NCBI RefSeq assembly: GCF_014203895.1
Contig: NZ_JACHJY010000002.1
Location: forward strand, 930,001 to 994,000
Source: Streptomyces nymphaeiformis
GTDB taxonomy: Bacteria > Actinomycetota > Actinomycetes > Streptomycetales > Streptomycetaceae
Length of the DNA stretch: 64,000 nucleotides
Direction of reading: 5' to 3'
Part shown: positions 24,397-33,946 of the stretch, in pieces
Numbering within the stretch: the stretch's first letter is position 1
Layout of the letters: each line of letters starts with the position of its first letter
Translations under genes and position numbers: made by a program
The notes under the pieces: model-generated
Databases searched by the model: none
Seen by the model: the letters and a program-made list of their open reading frames with translations, nothing else
Told to the model about the DNA's origin: nothing

Positions 24397-27300
24397 CTAG
24401 TGGAGGTGGACGAACCTTCCCATGGACGGCGTTCCGCTGCCGTTCAGCACGAAGAGCATGTAGTACCCGCGCGGCGCGATGGCGTGCGAGTGCCCACCGT
24501 CAGGCGCGGTCGCGGTCACCTCCTGGTCTCCGGTCCGCACGAAATCGCACTCCAGCACCCGCTGCTCGGTGTCGGTCTGGTGGGTCACCGCCATGGGGCG
24601 GACGAGGACGACCTTCGCGACCTCGTCGGCCTGCGGGGTGCCGATGACGAAGTTGTGGCCGTGGTGCACGCCATAGTGCCCGGTGGGGCCGATCGCAGGG
24701 TCCCCCAGGGGCTTTCCGTCGATCGAGACGATGGCCGGTCGCGTGGCCAGGGTGCCGTCCGGGTTGAACAGGTACGGCGGGCTGAACACCTCGATGGTGT
24801 TCTCCACGCTCGACGTGCAGCCGCCCGCGCTCGCGCCGCCCGCTGCCATGACCTTGCCGTTCGGCAGGAGAAGTAGGCACGAGTGGTAGTGGCGAGGCGC
24901 GTTGAGCTCGTCCATCTGCCGCCACGGCGTCACCGCGGTGTCGGGGTCGTAGATCCACGACGCGGGAGTCGTGGTCTGGGTGCCGCCGGCCACGAACACC
25001 GTGCCGTCGGGAAGCAGTACGGTGGCGACGTTGACGCGCGCCTCACCGTCCGGAATCGAGGAGGGCGGGTCCCAGGCCGGGGAAAACGTCGACAGGTTCA
25101 GCGTCTGTACGGTCGAGCTGGTCCCGGGAGCGCCGCCACCGACGGCGATCACTCGGACGAACGGCGGGTTCCGGCGCAGCAGCAGACCGCTCATTCCCTT
25201 GGTCCGGTTCGTCGGCGGTCCGACCTCGGTCCACTGGCCGGTCGCCGCGCCGGTGAAGGTGAAGTAGGCCGCGGTGTCACTGAGGCCGTAGACGCTCCCG
25301 CTGCCGCAGTTGCCGAATCCTGTTGGCACGTAGCTCACTTCACCGCCAGGCAGCAAGTTCAGGCCGGGATAGAGCTGCTGGAAGTCCTTCGTCACCGGCC
25401 CGGTGACGGTCACCGGGGTGAAGCTGTCCGTGACCTCGGAGTACAGCTCCATCGCGGCAGCCCCCTCCTCGTCCTGGCCGCTGGCGATGAGCACTTGGCC
25501 CGAGTGCCCGGCCGGCCCCTCCTCGGTCCCGAGGGTTACGGCGGTCGGGTACCACCGTCGGGTGCTCATCAGGCCGGCGGTCTGGGTCCACTTCTTGCTG
25601 TCCGGGTCGAACTTCCAGGCCTGGTTCGAGGTCGCAGCGCCAGGGGAGAAACCGCCTCCGCCGACCATGAGCAGCTTCCCGTCCGACAGGAACGAGTGCC
25701 CGCCGCATAGGAGGCTCACTGTCAGTCCCGTTTCCGAGTCCGACAGCATATCGAACTTCGGCGTCGTCTCATCGGAGGGGTTCCATAGAAGCGTGTTGGG
25801 GCCGTCCGCGAGGAACATCACCTTCGACGTGTGGAGCAGTACGGCGTGCTCGATCTCGAACGCCACCCCGTTGGGCGCGAGGGGGTAGAGCAGGTCCCAG
25901 CGTCCGTACTGCGCCGCACCGAACTGCTGGGCGAGGTCGTCGAGCCGGTCGACGAGGGTGTCGGGGAGCTTGATCCTCAACAGGTCACGCGCGTGCGGCA
26001 TCCCGAACGGGAAGTCGGTGTCGCGGAGTTGGGTCAGCTCTGCTGCGGTCTCCCGGTCATGATCGGCTTCGGCGCGGACGGACGCCGGAAGTCGGCCGCC
26101 GGGCCCGTTGATGTTCGGTGAATTCGGCAGCACTCCCGCCGTGTCCCAGTCGACGGTGTGAGCGTTGTTGTCCTGATTCACGAACCGGACCTGGTCCCCG
26201 ACGTGGACCGACATGCTGGGCGGCACGTACTGACTGTGCTGCATCACCACCTCGTGGGTCTGTGCTTCGTCAGGGTGGTCGCCCGTATGGCCACCGCCCA
26301 TCTCGCAGGGGACGCCCTCGGGCAGGCCCTCCACGAGCTCCCCGCCTCGGATGATCATGAGCGACCCCATCATTCCGTTCATCATGTGCATCAGCACATG
26401 GCAGTGCATGTGCCATTCGCCGATCGACTGGTCCGCTTCGGGGCCGCCGGCGCGCGTGAAGCTTCCTGGCGCACCGTCGATGGTGAAGGCCATCGAGTCG
26501 GCTGGTCCGAACACGCGGGTGTCCTCGAACTGGGAGACGGCTCTCACCTGGGGGCTGGCCTGGATCGTCTCCGGATCGGCTCCGTCGGGACCGGGGATGG
26601 TCCAGCGGTGGCCGTGGATGTGGAAGGTGTGGATGTCATCGCCCATACCGACCACACCGAACCGCATCCGGGTGTCGAGCCCCGCGATCAACGTCGGTGT
26701 GTTGCCGAGGAATACGCGGCCGTTGATCGTTATCCGGTCCACGCCGGCGAGCATGTGGAACAGCTGCAGGTACAGGGCCTTGGAAGGCGGCTGATGGTAG
26801 GTCGGACACCACACGCCGATGGCCGTCCTCAGGTCCTCGTCGAGCTCAAGGCGTAGGCCTCCGACGGTGGTGACCCGTTCCAGCCGCGGCTCGCGGCCTT
26901 TGGCCCCGCGGCATGCTTGGCGTGCTCGGCCACGGGAGTCGGCCCACCGCCGTTCCCGGGCATCCCGGGGGGTGGCGGAGCGCCGAGGCCCGCGAGGTGG
27001 TGGGGCAGAATGGGCAGGCCCCCCAGTGGAATGCAGTCATCGGTGATCGGACTGCCGTTCGGCGACCCTCCCGGCAGCAGGGCGGGATCGGCTGAGGTCG
27101 GGTCGTTGGGGAGCCGGATGTCCACCTCGTTCCGGTCGTCCGCAGGGTTGTGGATCACGATGATCCCGATCGCTCCGAGCCCGACGTTTTCCATGTCGCA
27201 GATGGAGTGGTCGTGGTAGAGCCAGACACCTGCCGTCGTGGGCCAGCCGAAGGTCTCCCACCGGTAGGTGAAGGTTCCGCCCGGCGGCACCCGGTCACCC

Positions 27301-27894
27301 TGCTTCAGGATTCCGCGGGGATCCAGAACCCCCGCCCAGGCGGCCGCCTCGGCGGCTGGCACCGGCTGGTCCTGGTCCGGAGGTGACAGCGGGTACGCGC
27401 CGTCCTGGGCCCGCTCGAACACGAACCCGTGCGGATGCAGGCTGTGTACCCGGTTCGGCGACTGCGGGTCCATGGCTCGCATGTCCATATTGCGGAAGTG
27501 CACGAGCACGGTGTCGCCGACTTCGCACTCGATGACCGGGCCGGGAATAGTGCCCATGGTCCCGGCGTCCGTCGGGTCGGGCTCGTTGAGGTCCCACGGG
27601 TTCACTTTGCGGTCGTCCGGGACGGTCCACGCTTCGCTGTCGTCCCCCGCGTCGGCGGTTTGTAGCGGCGCAGGATGAGAGCGTCCATGACCTTGAGAGG
27701 GGACTGGGGGTCCCGCAGGGGGTTGTGCATGGTCCGCGTCGTGGTGACCCCGGTACCTGGCGAGGTGAGCGAGACGTAACCGGTGCTTTCCCGGTGATCG
27801 CCTCGATCGTCTGGCCGGTCATCCGGTCCCTGCCGTTCGGCGACGCGTCCCAGGGCCGGTTCTCCAGCTGGATCCAGTACTCGAGCGTGGCCAT
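24397..27894 (-). pseudogene. Multicopper oxidase fused to glyoxal-oxidase-type radical copper oxidase, three frameshifts
   Basis: The frames join into one protein of about 1165 residues starting MATLEYWIQLENRPWDASPN at 27894 behind the site AGAGGAG. The multicopper oxidase part has copper ligands in HSLHPHGFVF, WLYHDHSICD, HTFHIHGHRWTIPG and WHMHCHVLMHMMNGMMG. A cupredoxin-like segment (VHVGDQVRFVNQDNNAHTVD) leads into a kelch propeller with radical copper oxidase residues: Cys in SLLCGGHSFLSDGK, Tyr in STRRWYPTAVTL, Tyr-His in NAPRHYHSCLLLLP and His in VTHQTDTEQRVLE. It lacks an obvious signal peptide. Breaks lie near 27778, 27655 and 26890, each explained by one missing base, so the gene may be intact. 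Such radical oxidases make H2O2 from alcohols or aldehydes while multicopper oxidases reduce O2 to water. Gene orientation matches the VioB-like gene. Confidence 0.8.
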
Positions 27895-28153
27895 GTGCCA
27901 CTCCTCTTCTCTGCGGCGCCTGAAACGCACGCACCACCACAGGAGTGACGACATCGACCGTAGTCAGCGGTATGTGCTCAATAGTCAGCATGGAAGTTCC
28001 GCGATGGATGCGCGCGTCCGCATAACCGCGACCGGCCGGTCGGCCACGATGCTGAGCTCTGAAAGGAGCGGAACACCGTCGAGCGCTTGATCAACAAGCT
28101 GAAGGCCGTGCGGTTCGAGTACTGTTATTTTCAATATGCACCCTTGTCTGCTC
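27895..28153. other. Upstream region with a transposase scrap
   Basis: Between the copper oxidase start and the integrase tail. At 28078-28122 the plus strand reads VERLINKLKAVRFEY, matching the ERxINKLK helix near the C-terminus of IS5-group transposases, without the rest of the gene. The promoter of the copper oxidase should lie in the left 60-100 bases. Confidence 0.45.
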
Positions 28154-28300
28154 CTTCGCAGCTCGGGCCAGAGCATCGAGGTCCTGTTCCGTCACTACGC
28201 CAAGTTCCTATATGGCGTCCGGGAGCAGGCCAACCGCCTCGTCGAGCAGCCCATGGAGGAGTGGGACCGCGTCAGCCGGGGCGAGTCGCCTGGGGAATGA
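28154..28300 (+). pseudogene. 3' tail of a site-specific integrase
   Basis: The frame reads LRSSGQSIEVLFRHYAKFLY and then GVREQANRLVEQPMEEWDRV before the TGA at 28298. This resembles the C-terminal 45 residues of actinobacterial tyrosine integrases (GxSxEVLxRHYAKxLxGxREQANxxI). The catalytic core is absent. It is likely the scar of a deleted integrative element; no tRNA gene is seen downstream. Confidence 0.55.
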
Positions 28301-28412
28301 GCCGGGGTTTGGTCCGTGACTGGTCCGGAAGAGCTGGTCAGGAACGGGATACCGGTGGGATGAACTGGTAGTTTCGGCGCAAACGCGCCCTCCAGATGTG
28401 CGTGGTGAGTGA

Positions 28413-28454
28413 GAGGCGCCTGAAGGGAAAAATCCCAGGTCAGGCGCCTCTTTT
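28413..28454 (+). terminator. Intrinsic terminator with U tract
   Basis: An 11-base stem (GAGGCGCCTGA at 28413-28423 with 28440-28450) encloses a second small hairpin (GGGAAAAATCCC) and is followed by TTTT. It lies downstream of the integrase tail and upstream of the next gene. Confidence 0.8.
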
Positions 28455-28582
28455 CGTGCCCCTAGAAGAACCCGAGCTTCTTCGGCGAGTAGCTGACCAG
28501 CAGGTTCTTCGTTCCGTAGATCCTTCCAGCACGGGGTCAGAACCATCAGGTGAGAACGGGCTCAGCACAAGGGAACGCACGA

Positions 28583-29074
28583 ATGGGCGACATGCTGAGT
28601 ATTGCGCGGGCGGAGATCCGTCGACGCGACTGGGCAGCGATCCGGTGCGGCTGCGGCCTGCCCGCCTCCCACCTGCTTGACGGGCTGATGGAGGATGTCC
28701 TCACCTGCGCCCCGGCCGCGCTGGCGGCCATGGACAAGCACGCGTTTGAGGGCCCGTTCCTGAGAGACCCGGCGCCGGCCGTGGCCGCGGTGGCGCTGGG
28801 CATGCTCGCCGACGGATTGACACCCCGACAGGCCTCGGACGTCCTGTGGCTGATGCTGCAACTGGCCGCGGGAGAGGGTGGGGACGAGGATCCTGACTCC
28901 TCCAGCCTGTATGCGCGCACCTTCCGGGTGTTGCGGGGTGGCCTCACCCTGGTTTACCGGGAGTTCCTCAATAATCCGTGGGGCAGTCAGGAGGCGCGCG
29001 AACTCCTCGAGATTCTGGAGGTCGATCAGAGCAAGCACGCCTTCTACGAGAAATTTCTCCGATCGACCTTCTGA
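28583..29074 (+). CDS. Hypothetical helical protein, first of a pair
   Basis: A protein of 163 residues from ATG 28583 (site AAGGGA, about nine bases upstream); an earlier in-frame start at 28550 is possible but lacks a site. It contains a Cys pair in AIRCGCGLPASHLLDGLMED, a helical middle (ADGLTPRQASDVLWLMLQLA) and a conserved-looking end (LTLVYREFLNNPWGSQEARE then SKHAFYEKFLRSTF). I do not recognise the family. Ten bases separate it from the next gene, so the two are probably co-transcribed from a promoter after the 28413 terminator. Confidence 0.65.
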   Translation: MGDMLSIARAEIRRRDWAAIRCGCGLPASHLLDGLMEDVLTCAPAALAAMDKHAFEGPFLRDPAPAVAAVALGMLADGLTPRQASDVLWLMLQLAAGEGGDEDPDSSSLYARTFRVLRGGLTLVYREFLNNPWGSQEARELLEILEVDQSKHAFYEKFLRSTF

Positions 29075-29083
29075 TCGGACAGG

Positions 29084-29470
29084 GTGCCACGACCACCCAA
29101 CCTTGCCGCCAGGTTGAAAAAGGCTCACTCCTTCGAGGCCGCCATCATCCGTCTTGTGCCGCTCGTCAATGAAGGAGCGGACAAGGGGGAAAAACGCCGC
29201 GAGGTTGAGGAGCGGTTCACCCCCGCCATCGACAGGCTGACCCGAGCGGGCATGACTTCCCGCCTCGTGGGCACAGAGAAGAGCCGGACGCTCTTCACCG
29301 ACGTCGAGAAAGGTTGGCGCGAAATTGCCTACAAGGTCGCAGGCGCCTCCGGAAAACCCGTACCAGACCAAGACCTGCTGAAGTTCAGCAAGGAGATCGC
29401 CGAAGACGAGAAAGCCTTCCACCAGGCCCTCGATGCATTTCTGAACGGAGTGGATGCCGAGGTGCTCTGA
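29084..29470 (+). CDS. Hypothetical helical protein, second of a pair
   Basis: A 128-residue charged, helical protein from GTG 29084. It includes LKKAHSFEAAIIRLVPLVNE, GEKRREVEERFTPAIDRLTR and KFSKEIAEDEKAFHQALDAF. No Cys, membrane segment or known motif is visible. Its closeness to the previous gene suggests partners acting together, perhaps in a stoichiometric complex, but the sequence gives no function. Confidence 0.6.
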   Translation: MPRPPNLAARLKKAHSFEAAIIRLVPLVNEGADKGEKRREVEERFTPAIDRLTRAGMTSRLVGTEKSRTLFTDVEKGWREIAYKVAGASGKPVPDQDLLKFSKEIAEDEKAFHQALDAFLNGVDAEVL

Positions 29471-29526
29471 TCTTGGCAATACGACCAGATCGCCACGCCG
29501 AGCCGTACGCTGTCAGTTGTGACCGC

Positions 29527-29775
29527 GACGGCTCTCGAGACCATCGGCTTGGCCTCGGGCGGGGAGAGCTCGGCGGGGGAGCAGATCTCGTTGCCCCAGT
29601 GCAGCCCGGACAGCAGCAGCGCGTCACCAAGGGGGCGGAGGAGACCGAGGCGCTCCCGGCCGCGGAGAACGAATTTGGCGACGGCGACCTTCTCGGTCCG
29701 GTCCAACGCCTTCCGAAGGAGCACGTACGGCTTCGCTGTGACTGCGCCGTCGGCGGTCAGGTAGTACGACCCCGC
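29527..29775 (-). pseudogene. Ku protein fragment
   Basis: The minus strand encodes SYYLTADGAVTAKPYVLLRK followed by ALDRTEKVAVAKFVLRGRER, then LGLLRPLGDALLLSGLHWGN and PAELSPPEAK. This is the middle-to-C-terminal core of bacterial Ku, the DNA-end-binding protein of non-homologous end joining. Both ends are missing and the reading continues into unrelated sequence. No ligase D partner is present. It is a relic; many Streptomyces carry several ku genes, so loss of this copy is not necessarily important. Confidence 0.75.
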
Positions 29776-29962
29776 GCCGGACGGCCGATGCCGGCCGCCG
29801 CTCCCGTGCTACGTCAGGCTGGATAAAGCCGTGCAAATGCCCGAGGTCGGATGAATGTCGGATCCGCCATCGCGGTGAGACACCGTAGGGCTGTGCCGTG
29901 GAAGTGGCGCCGATGAGTTTTGGGCGGTTGTGTGGTCTACCGGTCAACGAAGGGAGCGCACC

Positions 29963-30568
29963 ATGCGCAAGATCATCGTTTGCACGTTTCTGACGCTCGA
30001 CGGCGTCATGCAGGCGCCGGGCGGTCCGGACGAGGACGCGGAGAGCGGTTTCAAGCACGGCGGCTGGCAGAAGCCGGTGGACGACGACGAGGTCGGCGCG
30101 GCCGTTGCCGGTTGGTATGAGCGCTCCGACGCGATGCTGCTGGGTCGCAAGACGTACGAGATCTTCGCGTCGTACTGGCCGACCGCCGATCCTGACAACC
30201 CGTTCACCGAGCGGATGAACAGCATGCACAAATATGTTGCGTCTCGGACCCTGACGTCCGTCCAGTGGCAGAACTCCACGCTGCTGGAGGGCGACACCGT
30301 CGATGCCGTACGTAACCTGAAGGCGTCCGACGGCGGCGACATCAACGTGGTCGGCAGCGGCGACCTCGCCCAGACCCTCATGCGGCACGACCTCGTCGAC
30401 GAGTACCGGCTGACCATCCACCCGGTGATCATCGGCACCGGCAAGCGGCTGTTCGCCGACGGCGCGATCCCTACGGCGCTGGAGCCGGTCAGCGTCTCGA
30501 CGACGAAGGGCGGCACCGTCGTCGGCGTCTACCGGCCGAACGGCAAGCCCAGCTACGACAGCTACTGA
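29963..30568 (+). CDS. Dihydrofolate reductase / RibD C-terminal family protein
   Basis: A 201-residue protein beginning MRKIIVCTFLTLDGVMQAPG, with AMLLGRKTYEIFASYWP, MHKYVASRTLTSVQWQNST, GDINVVGSGDLAQTLMRHDL and DEYRLTIHPVIIGTGKRLF. These are typical of the small RibD-C / DHFR-like reductases common in actinomycetes, which bind NADPH; their physiological substrate is mostly unknown. ATG 29963 follows a site (AAGGGAG). It stands alone, with no related folate or riboflavin genes nearby. Length and motifs are complete. Confidence 0.85.
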   Translation: MRKIIVCTFLTLDGVMQAPGGPDEDAESGFKHGGWQKPVDDDEVGAAVAGWYERSDAMLLGRKTYEIFASYWPTADPDNPFTERMNSMHKYVASRTLTSVQWQNSTLLEGDTVDAVRNLKASDGGDINVVGSGDLAQTLMRHDLVDEYRLTIHPVIIGTGKRLFADGAIPTALEPVSVSTTKGGTVVGVYRPNGKPSYDSY

Positions 30569-31036
30569 TGTCGTATGCCACGGAATTTCCGCCGGCGACG
30601 CCTTGATCGCGATCGACACCCTGGCCGCTGCACCCGCCCAGATCGCCCCGGGGGTGGGGGAGCGCTGGCCGCAGTGAGGACTGCGACGATCACAGCCCGT
30701 CGGCGCCTGGGCCTGCCCGTCGAGTCCGAACCGGCGGCCGCCGGGCCGGGGGCGATGCCGGCCTCGCGTATCAAGCGCCGCACCCGGCCCCGAAGGCGCG
30801 GCCTCGCCCCCGGCTTCCAGCGCATTGGCTCATGAACGCCGCCCTGGGCTCCAACGCTCGTTGATCCGGTCATGACCACCACGACAAACAGCTTCGCCGC
30901 TCCCCAGGGCGCCGCGGACGCGGTTGCCGATGAGATCCGGCGCCGCCGCATCACCGTCGAGGATGCCCGCCGCCAGGACCGGGGCCTGCGCAGCGGGCAC
31001 GACACTCCCTGCCCAGAGGGCAGCGGGCCGGATCAC
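30569..31036. other. No gene recognised
   Basis: A 468-base gap between a plus-strand reductase and the end of a minus-strand deacetylase. A plus-strand stretch from ATG 30871 (TTTNSFAAPQGAADAVADEI, then RRRRITVEDARRQDRG) looks weakly protein-like but runs into the antisense of the deacetylase without a stop; it may be a truncated gene start. Confidence 0.4.
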
Positions 31037-31933
31037 TCATCGCAAGTTGGTGCCCTGGGACCAGACGTGCTGGATCGTCCGGTAGTCGATCACGCGTATG
31101 TCCTCTTGCTGGAGAACCTCACGGGCCTGCGGCGATGTCAGGAACTCGTAGTCCGTCCGGCGCACGAGCCAGCCGCCGTCGACAGCTCGCGACTCCTCAT
31201 CGCCCAGGCTGGGATGCACCGCCCATTCGTTGAGCCCGGCGGGCAGGTCGCGCAGCAACTGAGCGTATCGGGCCGCCTTTCCCTCGATGTCGAGGGAGAA
31301 GCTGTCCAGGAAGTCGTTGTCGGTGACCGGCAGTCCGCGTTGCCGCATCGACCGGCGCGCGGGTTCGAGCCAGACCCGGACCGCGAGGCCGTACTCAGCG
31401 GCCAGCTCGACCGTCAGGTCGAGGATGTCGTCGCGGCCGCCGTCGGCCAGGCAGTGGAAGTCCAGATGAGTCGGTGTGAGCCCGGCATCGGCGACGACAT
31501 CGATCTGGGCGCGGAATTCGAGTGCGACCTCGTCGGGCCGAGCCTGGTCGAGCAGGGCCGTCCGTCCGGCGGGTGTCGGTGGAAACAACGCGCCCGCGGG
31601 GTCGAGCAGTGAGGGAACTCTTTCCCGGTCGGTCAGCGGTTCCCATGGCAGGCTGGGGAAGTCGGACACCAGGGTGAGGTGGATCCCGAACGGGACCTGC
31701 GGCCGTCGGATGAGCAAATCCACGGCCTGCTTCGCTGCGGGGGACAGGACCATCAGGCTGCACGAGCTGGCGATGCCCTCTTCGACCGACTCGATCACCG
31801 CGGCGTTGATCGCTGGATACATCCCGAAGTCATCGCAGTTGACGATCAGCAGTCGGACATCGGGCGGATGTCCCAGTAACTCACTCGACTGCTCTGCCGA
31901 CGTGACGGCCGTGGGCCCGGTGCTTTCATCCAT
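31037..31933 (-). CDS. ChbG/HpnK (YdjC) family carbohydrate deacetylase
   Basis: A protein of about 298 residues starting near MDESTGPTAVTSAEQSSELL at 31933. The family core begins VRLLIVNCDDFGMYPAINAA, supplying the metal-binding Asp pair; further ligands are in FGIHLTLVSDFPSLPW (His) and LTPTHLDFHCLADGG (His). YdjC-type enzymes remove N-acetyl groups from chitobiose-like or lipid-linked sugars. The same reading frame continues upstream into the tail of an IS transposase, so the longer frame (to 32320) is an accidental fusion; the first 20 residues of the deacetylase are uncertain. Any native promoter may have been displaced by the IS. Confidence 0.82.
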   Translation of the reverse strand: MDESTGPTAVTSAEQSSELLGHPPDVRLLIVNCDDFGMYPAINAAVIESVEEGIASSCSLMVLSPAAKQAVDLLIRRPQVPFGIHLTLVSDFPSLPWEPLTDRERVPSLLDPAGALFPPTPAGRTALLDQARPDEVALEFRAQIDVVADAGLTPTHLDFHCLADGGRDDILDLTVELAAEYGLAVRVWLEPARRSMRQRGLPVTDNDFLDSFSLDIEGKAARYAQLLRDLPAGLNEWAVHPSLGDEESRAVDGGWLVRRTDYEFLTSPQAREVLQQEDIRVIDYRTIQHVWSQGTNLR

Positions 31934-32065
31934 CCCCGCAGTCTGGGACCCAGCCAGACTTCGTGCACCGGGATATGCACGCCGCGACACGGCAGTGCCG
32001 TTATTTCCCGGGTTCCGGCTCAAGTTCTGTGGTCCGCGACTGTGGGTCACTGAGGCTTTTCCAAC

Positions 32066-32830
32066 CTCAGCTTGAGGTTGCCAGGTAGAAGCGAGGACGG
32101 CCTTGACCAGGTCGGTGATGCGGGTGGTGCTGCAGCGGAGCTTGCGTAGCAGTCGCCACGACTTCAGGGTGGCCATTGCCTGCTCGCCCACTGCTCGGAT
32201 CTTCGCGTGGGAGACGTTGACGGCCTTCTGGCCTGCGGAGAGATTCTCCCAGCGGCCACGGTAGGGGGCGCGCAGGATGCCACCAGCGCCCTGGTACCCC
32301 TTATCGGCCCAGCAGCGCACGCCAGCCCTCGGCCAGTGCCGCGATGACGCCGTGGGTGCGGGCGGCTTTGATGTCGTGGACCGGGCCGGGCAGAGCGGCG
32401 GAGGCCCACAGCAGCCGCCCGAATGGATCGGTGAGGACTTGTACGTTCATGCCGTGCTTCTTGTGCTTCCCGGAGTAGTAGGGCCGGTCGGCCGCGATCC
32501 GGTCGATGGGCAGCAGGGTGCCGTCGAGAATCACGAACGCCTTGTGTGCGGCGGTGCGTACGGCTGTGGCGAGGTCCGGTACGACGGCGGCCAGGACCTC
32601 GACCGCTTCGGTGATGTAGCGGTAGACGGTGGCGATCCCGCCCCCGAACCCGGCTGCGAGCTGGGCGTATGTGTGTCCCACCGCAGGTGGGCCAGGACCA
32701 GCAGGGCCTAGCGATCTGCGGGGAGCCGACGCCACCGCGTGCCCCGCTCCAGGCGTTGGGCGGTCAGCAGGCGGGAGGGACAGCGCAGGGTCGAACTGGA
32801 CAGATCGATCCCTGATGAGTAGACGAGCAC
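32066..32830 (-). pseudogene. IS5-family transposase with a stop and two frameshifts
   Basis: The gene begins VLVYSSGIDLSSSTLRCPSR at 32830 and meets a TAG at about 32708 (PADR*ALLVLA, probably CAG to TAG). It shifts frame to VGHTYAQLAAGFGGGIATVY and FVILDGTLLPIDRIAADRPY (catalytic Asp) and GKHKKHGMNVQVLTDPFGRL, and shifts again near 32330 to RCWADKGYQGAGGILRAPYR (second Asp) and IRAVGEQAMATLKSWRLLRK (Glu region). Family relatives are helix-turn-helix plus DDE transposases of about 265 residues. The nonsense change together with two frame changes makes this a genuinely dead copy. Its tail is fused in frame to the deacetylase. Confidence 0.78.
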
Positions 32831-32948
32831 GCGCAGCTCCGGGCAGACAGGTTTATCTTGGCCGGCAACCCATCTACCAGGAGCTTCACCTCTGCCCGGA
32901 CACCGCCCCAAGCCAACTGGCGATCGGTTCAGTCAAGTTGGACACTGA

Positions 32949-33484
32949 TCAGTTGGTTGTCCTGACGGGAGCACTGCTGCGTCCGTGGTCTCGACCGCTG
33001 AGTTCGGTGTCGAGTGTCTCCTGAGCCACACGCATGACTTCGGCGTACACGGGGTCCTGCAGCCGCTTCCACATCTCCTCTTCCGAGACGTCCTCGACGC
33101 GGCTGATCACCCACCAGATATTGCCGACGGGGTCCTTGATACGGCCTCCGCGCTGTCCGAAGGCGTCGTAGGCCAAAGGCGTGACGACATGGCTGCCGGC
33201 TGCGACGGCTTGTGAAAGGCCTGGTCAGCGTCGGTGACGAACACGCGCAGCAGGCTTGGCATGGTGGGCCAGTTCGTGTGCCGGTCGAAGGCCAGCACGA
33301 CGGTGTCGCCGACTCGAATCTCACCGTGACCGATCAACCCGTCCTCGGTGGGCACTCGCGCCAGCTCTTCGCCCCCGAACGTCTGGGAGACGAAGTCGAG
33401 GAAAGCCCCAGTGTCGTCGGTGACGACCCAGGGGGCGACGGTGGTGTAGCCCGCCGGCGTGGAGTTGGTCTGCTCAGATATCAC
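32949..33484 (-). pseudogene. VOC/glyoxalase-family protein, one frameshift
   Basis: The protein starts MISEQTNSTPAGYTTVAPWV at 33484 and continues DDTGAFLDFVSQTFGGEELA and HGEIRVGDTVVLAFDRH. Near 33205 one base is missing; the next frame then gives AVAAGSHVVTPLAYDAFGQR, GGRIKDPVGNIWWVISRVED and a long helical tail. The combined length of about 178 residues and the GDRxGxxxDPxGNxW pattern fit PhnB-like or glyoxalase-type VOC proteins (often annotated bleomycin-resistance-like). A Glu/His metal set is not complete by eye. It lies between IS5-type inverted repeats. The single missing base could be an assembly error. Confidence 0.75.
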
Positions 33485-33900
33485 GGCCCTTCCGCCAATG
33501 TTGGTTGCCAGTCACGACGTTAGGCGGGATCCAGGTCAGTTTCTGTCCTATATGGAAGGGCTGGGTGCCGGTGCTACCTCACGACCGCTCGGAGGTAACC
33601 CGCTCATAGCCTTCAGTCACCGCAACCTGAGGTTGGAACAGGCTCAGTGGTCCAGAACGTGATGAGCTACGAGCTGTTTGCATGGTGATCCGCGCGCTCT
33701 CACGCCCGCGGATCGGACGCCGACCTTGTGTCAGGGAGAACCTGCATGCAGTCCGAGGAAGTTGAGGAGCCTGCAGCGGGCGGTGCGGAATAGCGTGCAT
33801 TCGTGTACAAGTGGCCCGGGGCAGGCTGCGTCGTCGATGACTGGTGCTTGTCACAGTCGCGCGCCGGACAGCGGGGAGTACCTGGACCGGCGAGATGAAG
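33485..33900. other. No gene recognised
   Basis: A 416-base gap holding the right inverted repeat of the IS (33627-33649) and otherwise only short frames without support. Confidence 0.45.
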
Positions 33901-33930
33901 AGGGGGACCGCCGAGCCGGCGGTCCCCCTT
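33901..33930 (-). terminator. Hairpin terminator downstream of the BTAD remnant
   Basis: GGGGGACCGCC pairs perfectly with GGCGGTCCCCC around the loop GAGCC, with A and T on the outer sides, 17 bases beyond the minus-strand stop at 33947. It could work in both directions. Confidence 0.75.
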
Positions 33931-33946
33931 CCTTCCTGTGGAACGG

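Larger units (their letters stand above)
32048..33649 (-). mobile_element. IS5-type element bracketing a VOC gene
   Basis: The left end (32048-32070, CACTGAGGCTTTTCCAACCT...) and the inverted right end (33627-33649, CACTGAGCCTGTTCCAACCT... on the minus strand) match at 21 of 23 positions. Inside are a decayed transposase reading leftwards and, upstream of it, a glyoxalase-type gene. A simple IS of this type should end just upstream of the transposase start (about 32830), but I found no matching repeat there. Either the element carries the VOC gene as a passenger, or the right repeat belongs to a second, otherwise deleted copy. No target duplication is evident. Confidence 0.6.

Noticed and set aside
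31934..32320. An N-terminal extension of the deacetylase fused to transposase sequence
   Set aside because: The extension is the tail of a dead IS transposase reading in frame by chance; the deacetylase family starts near 31933.
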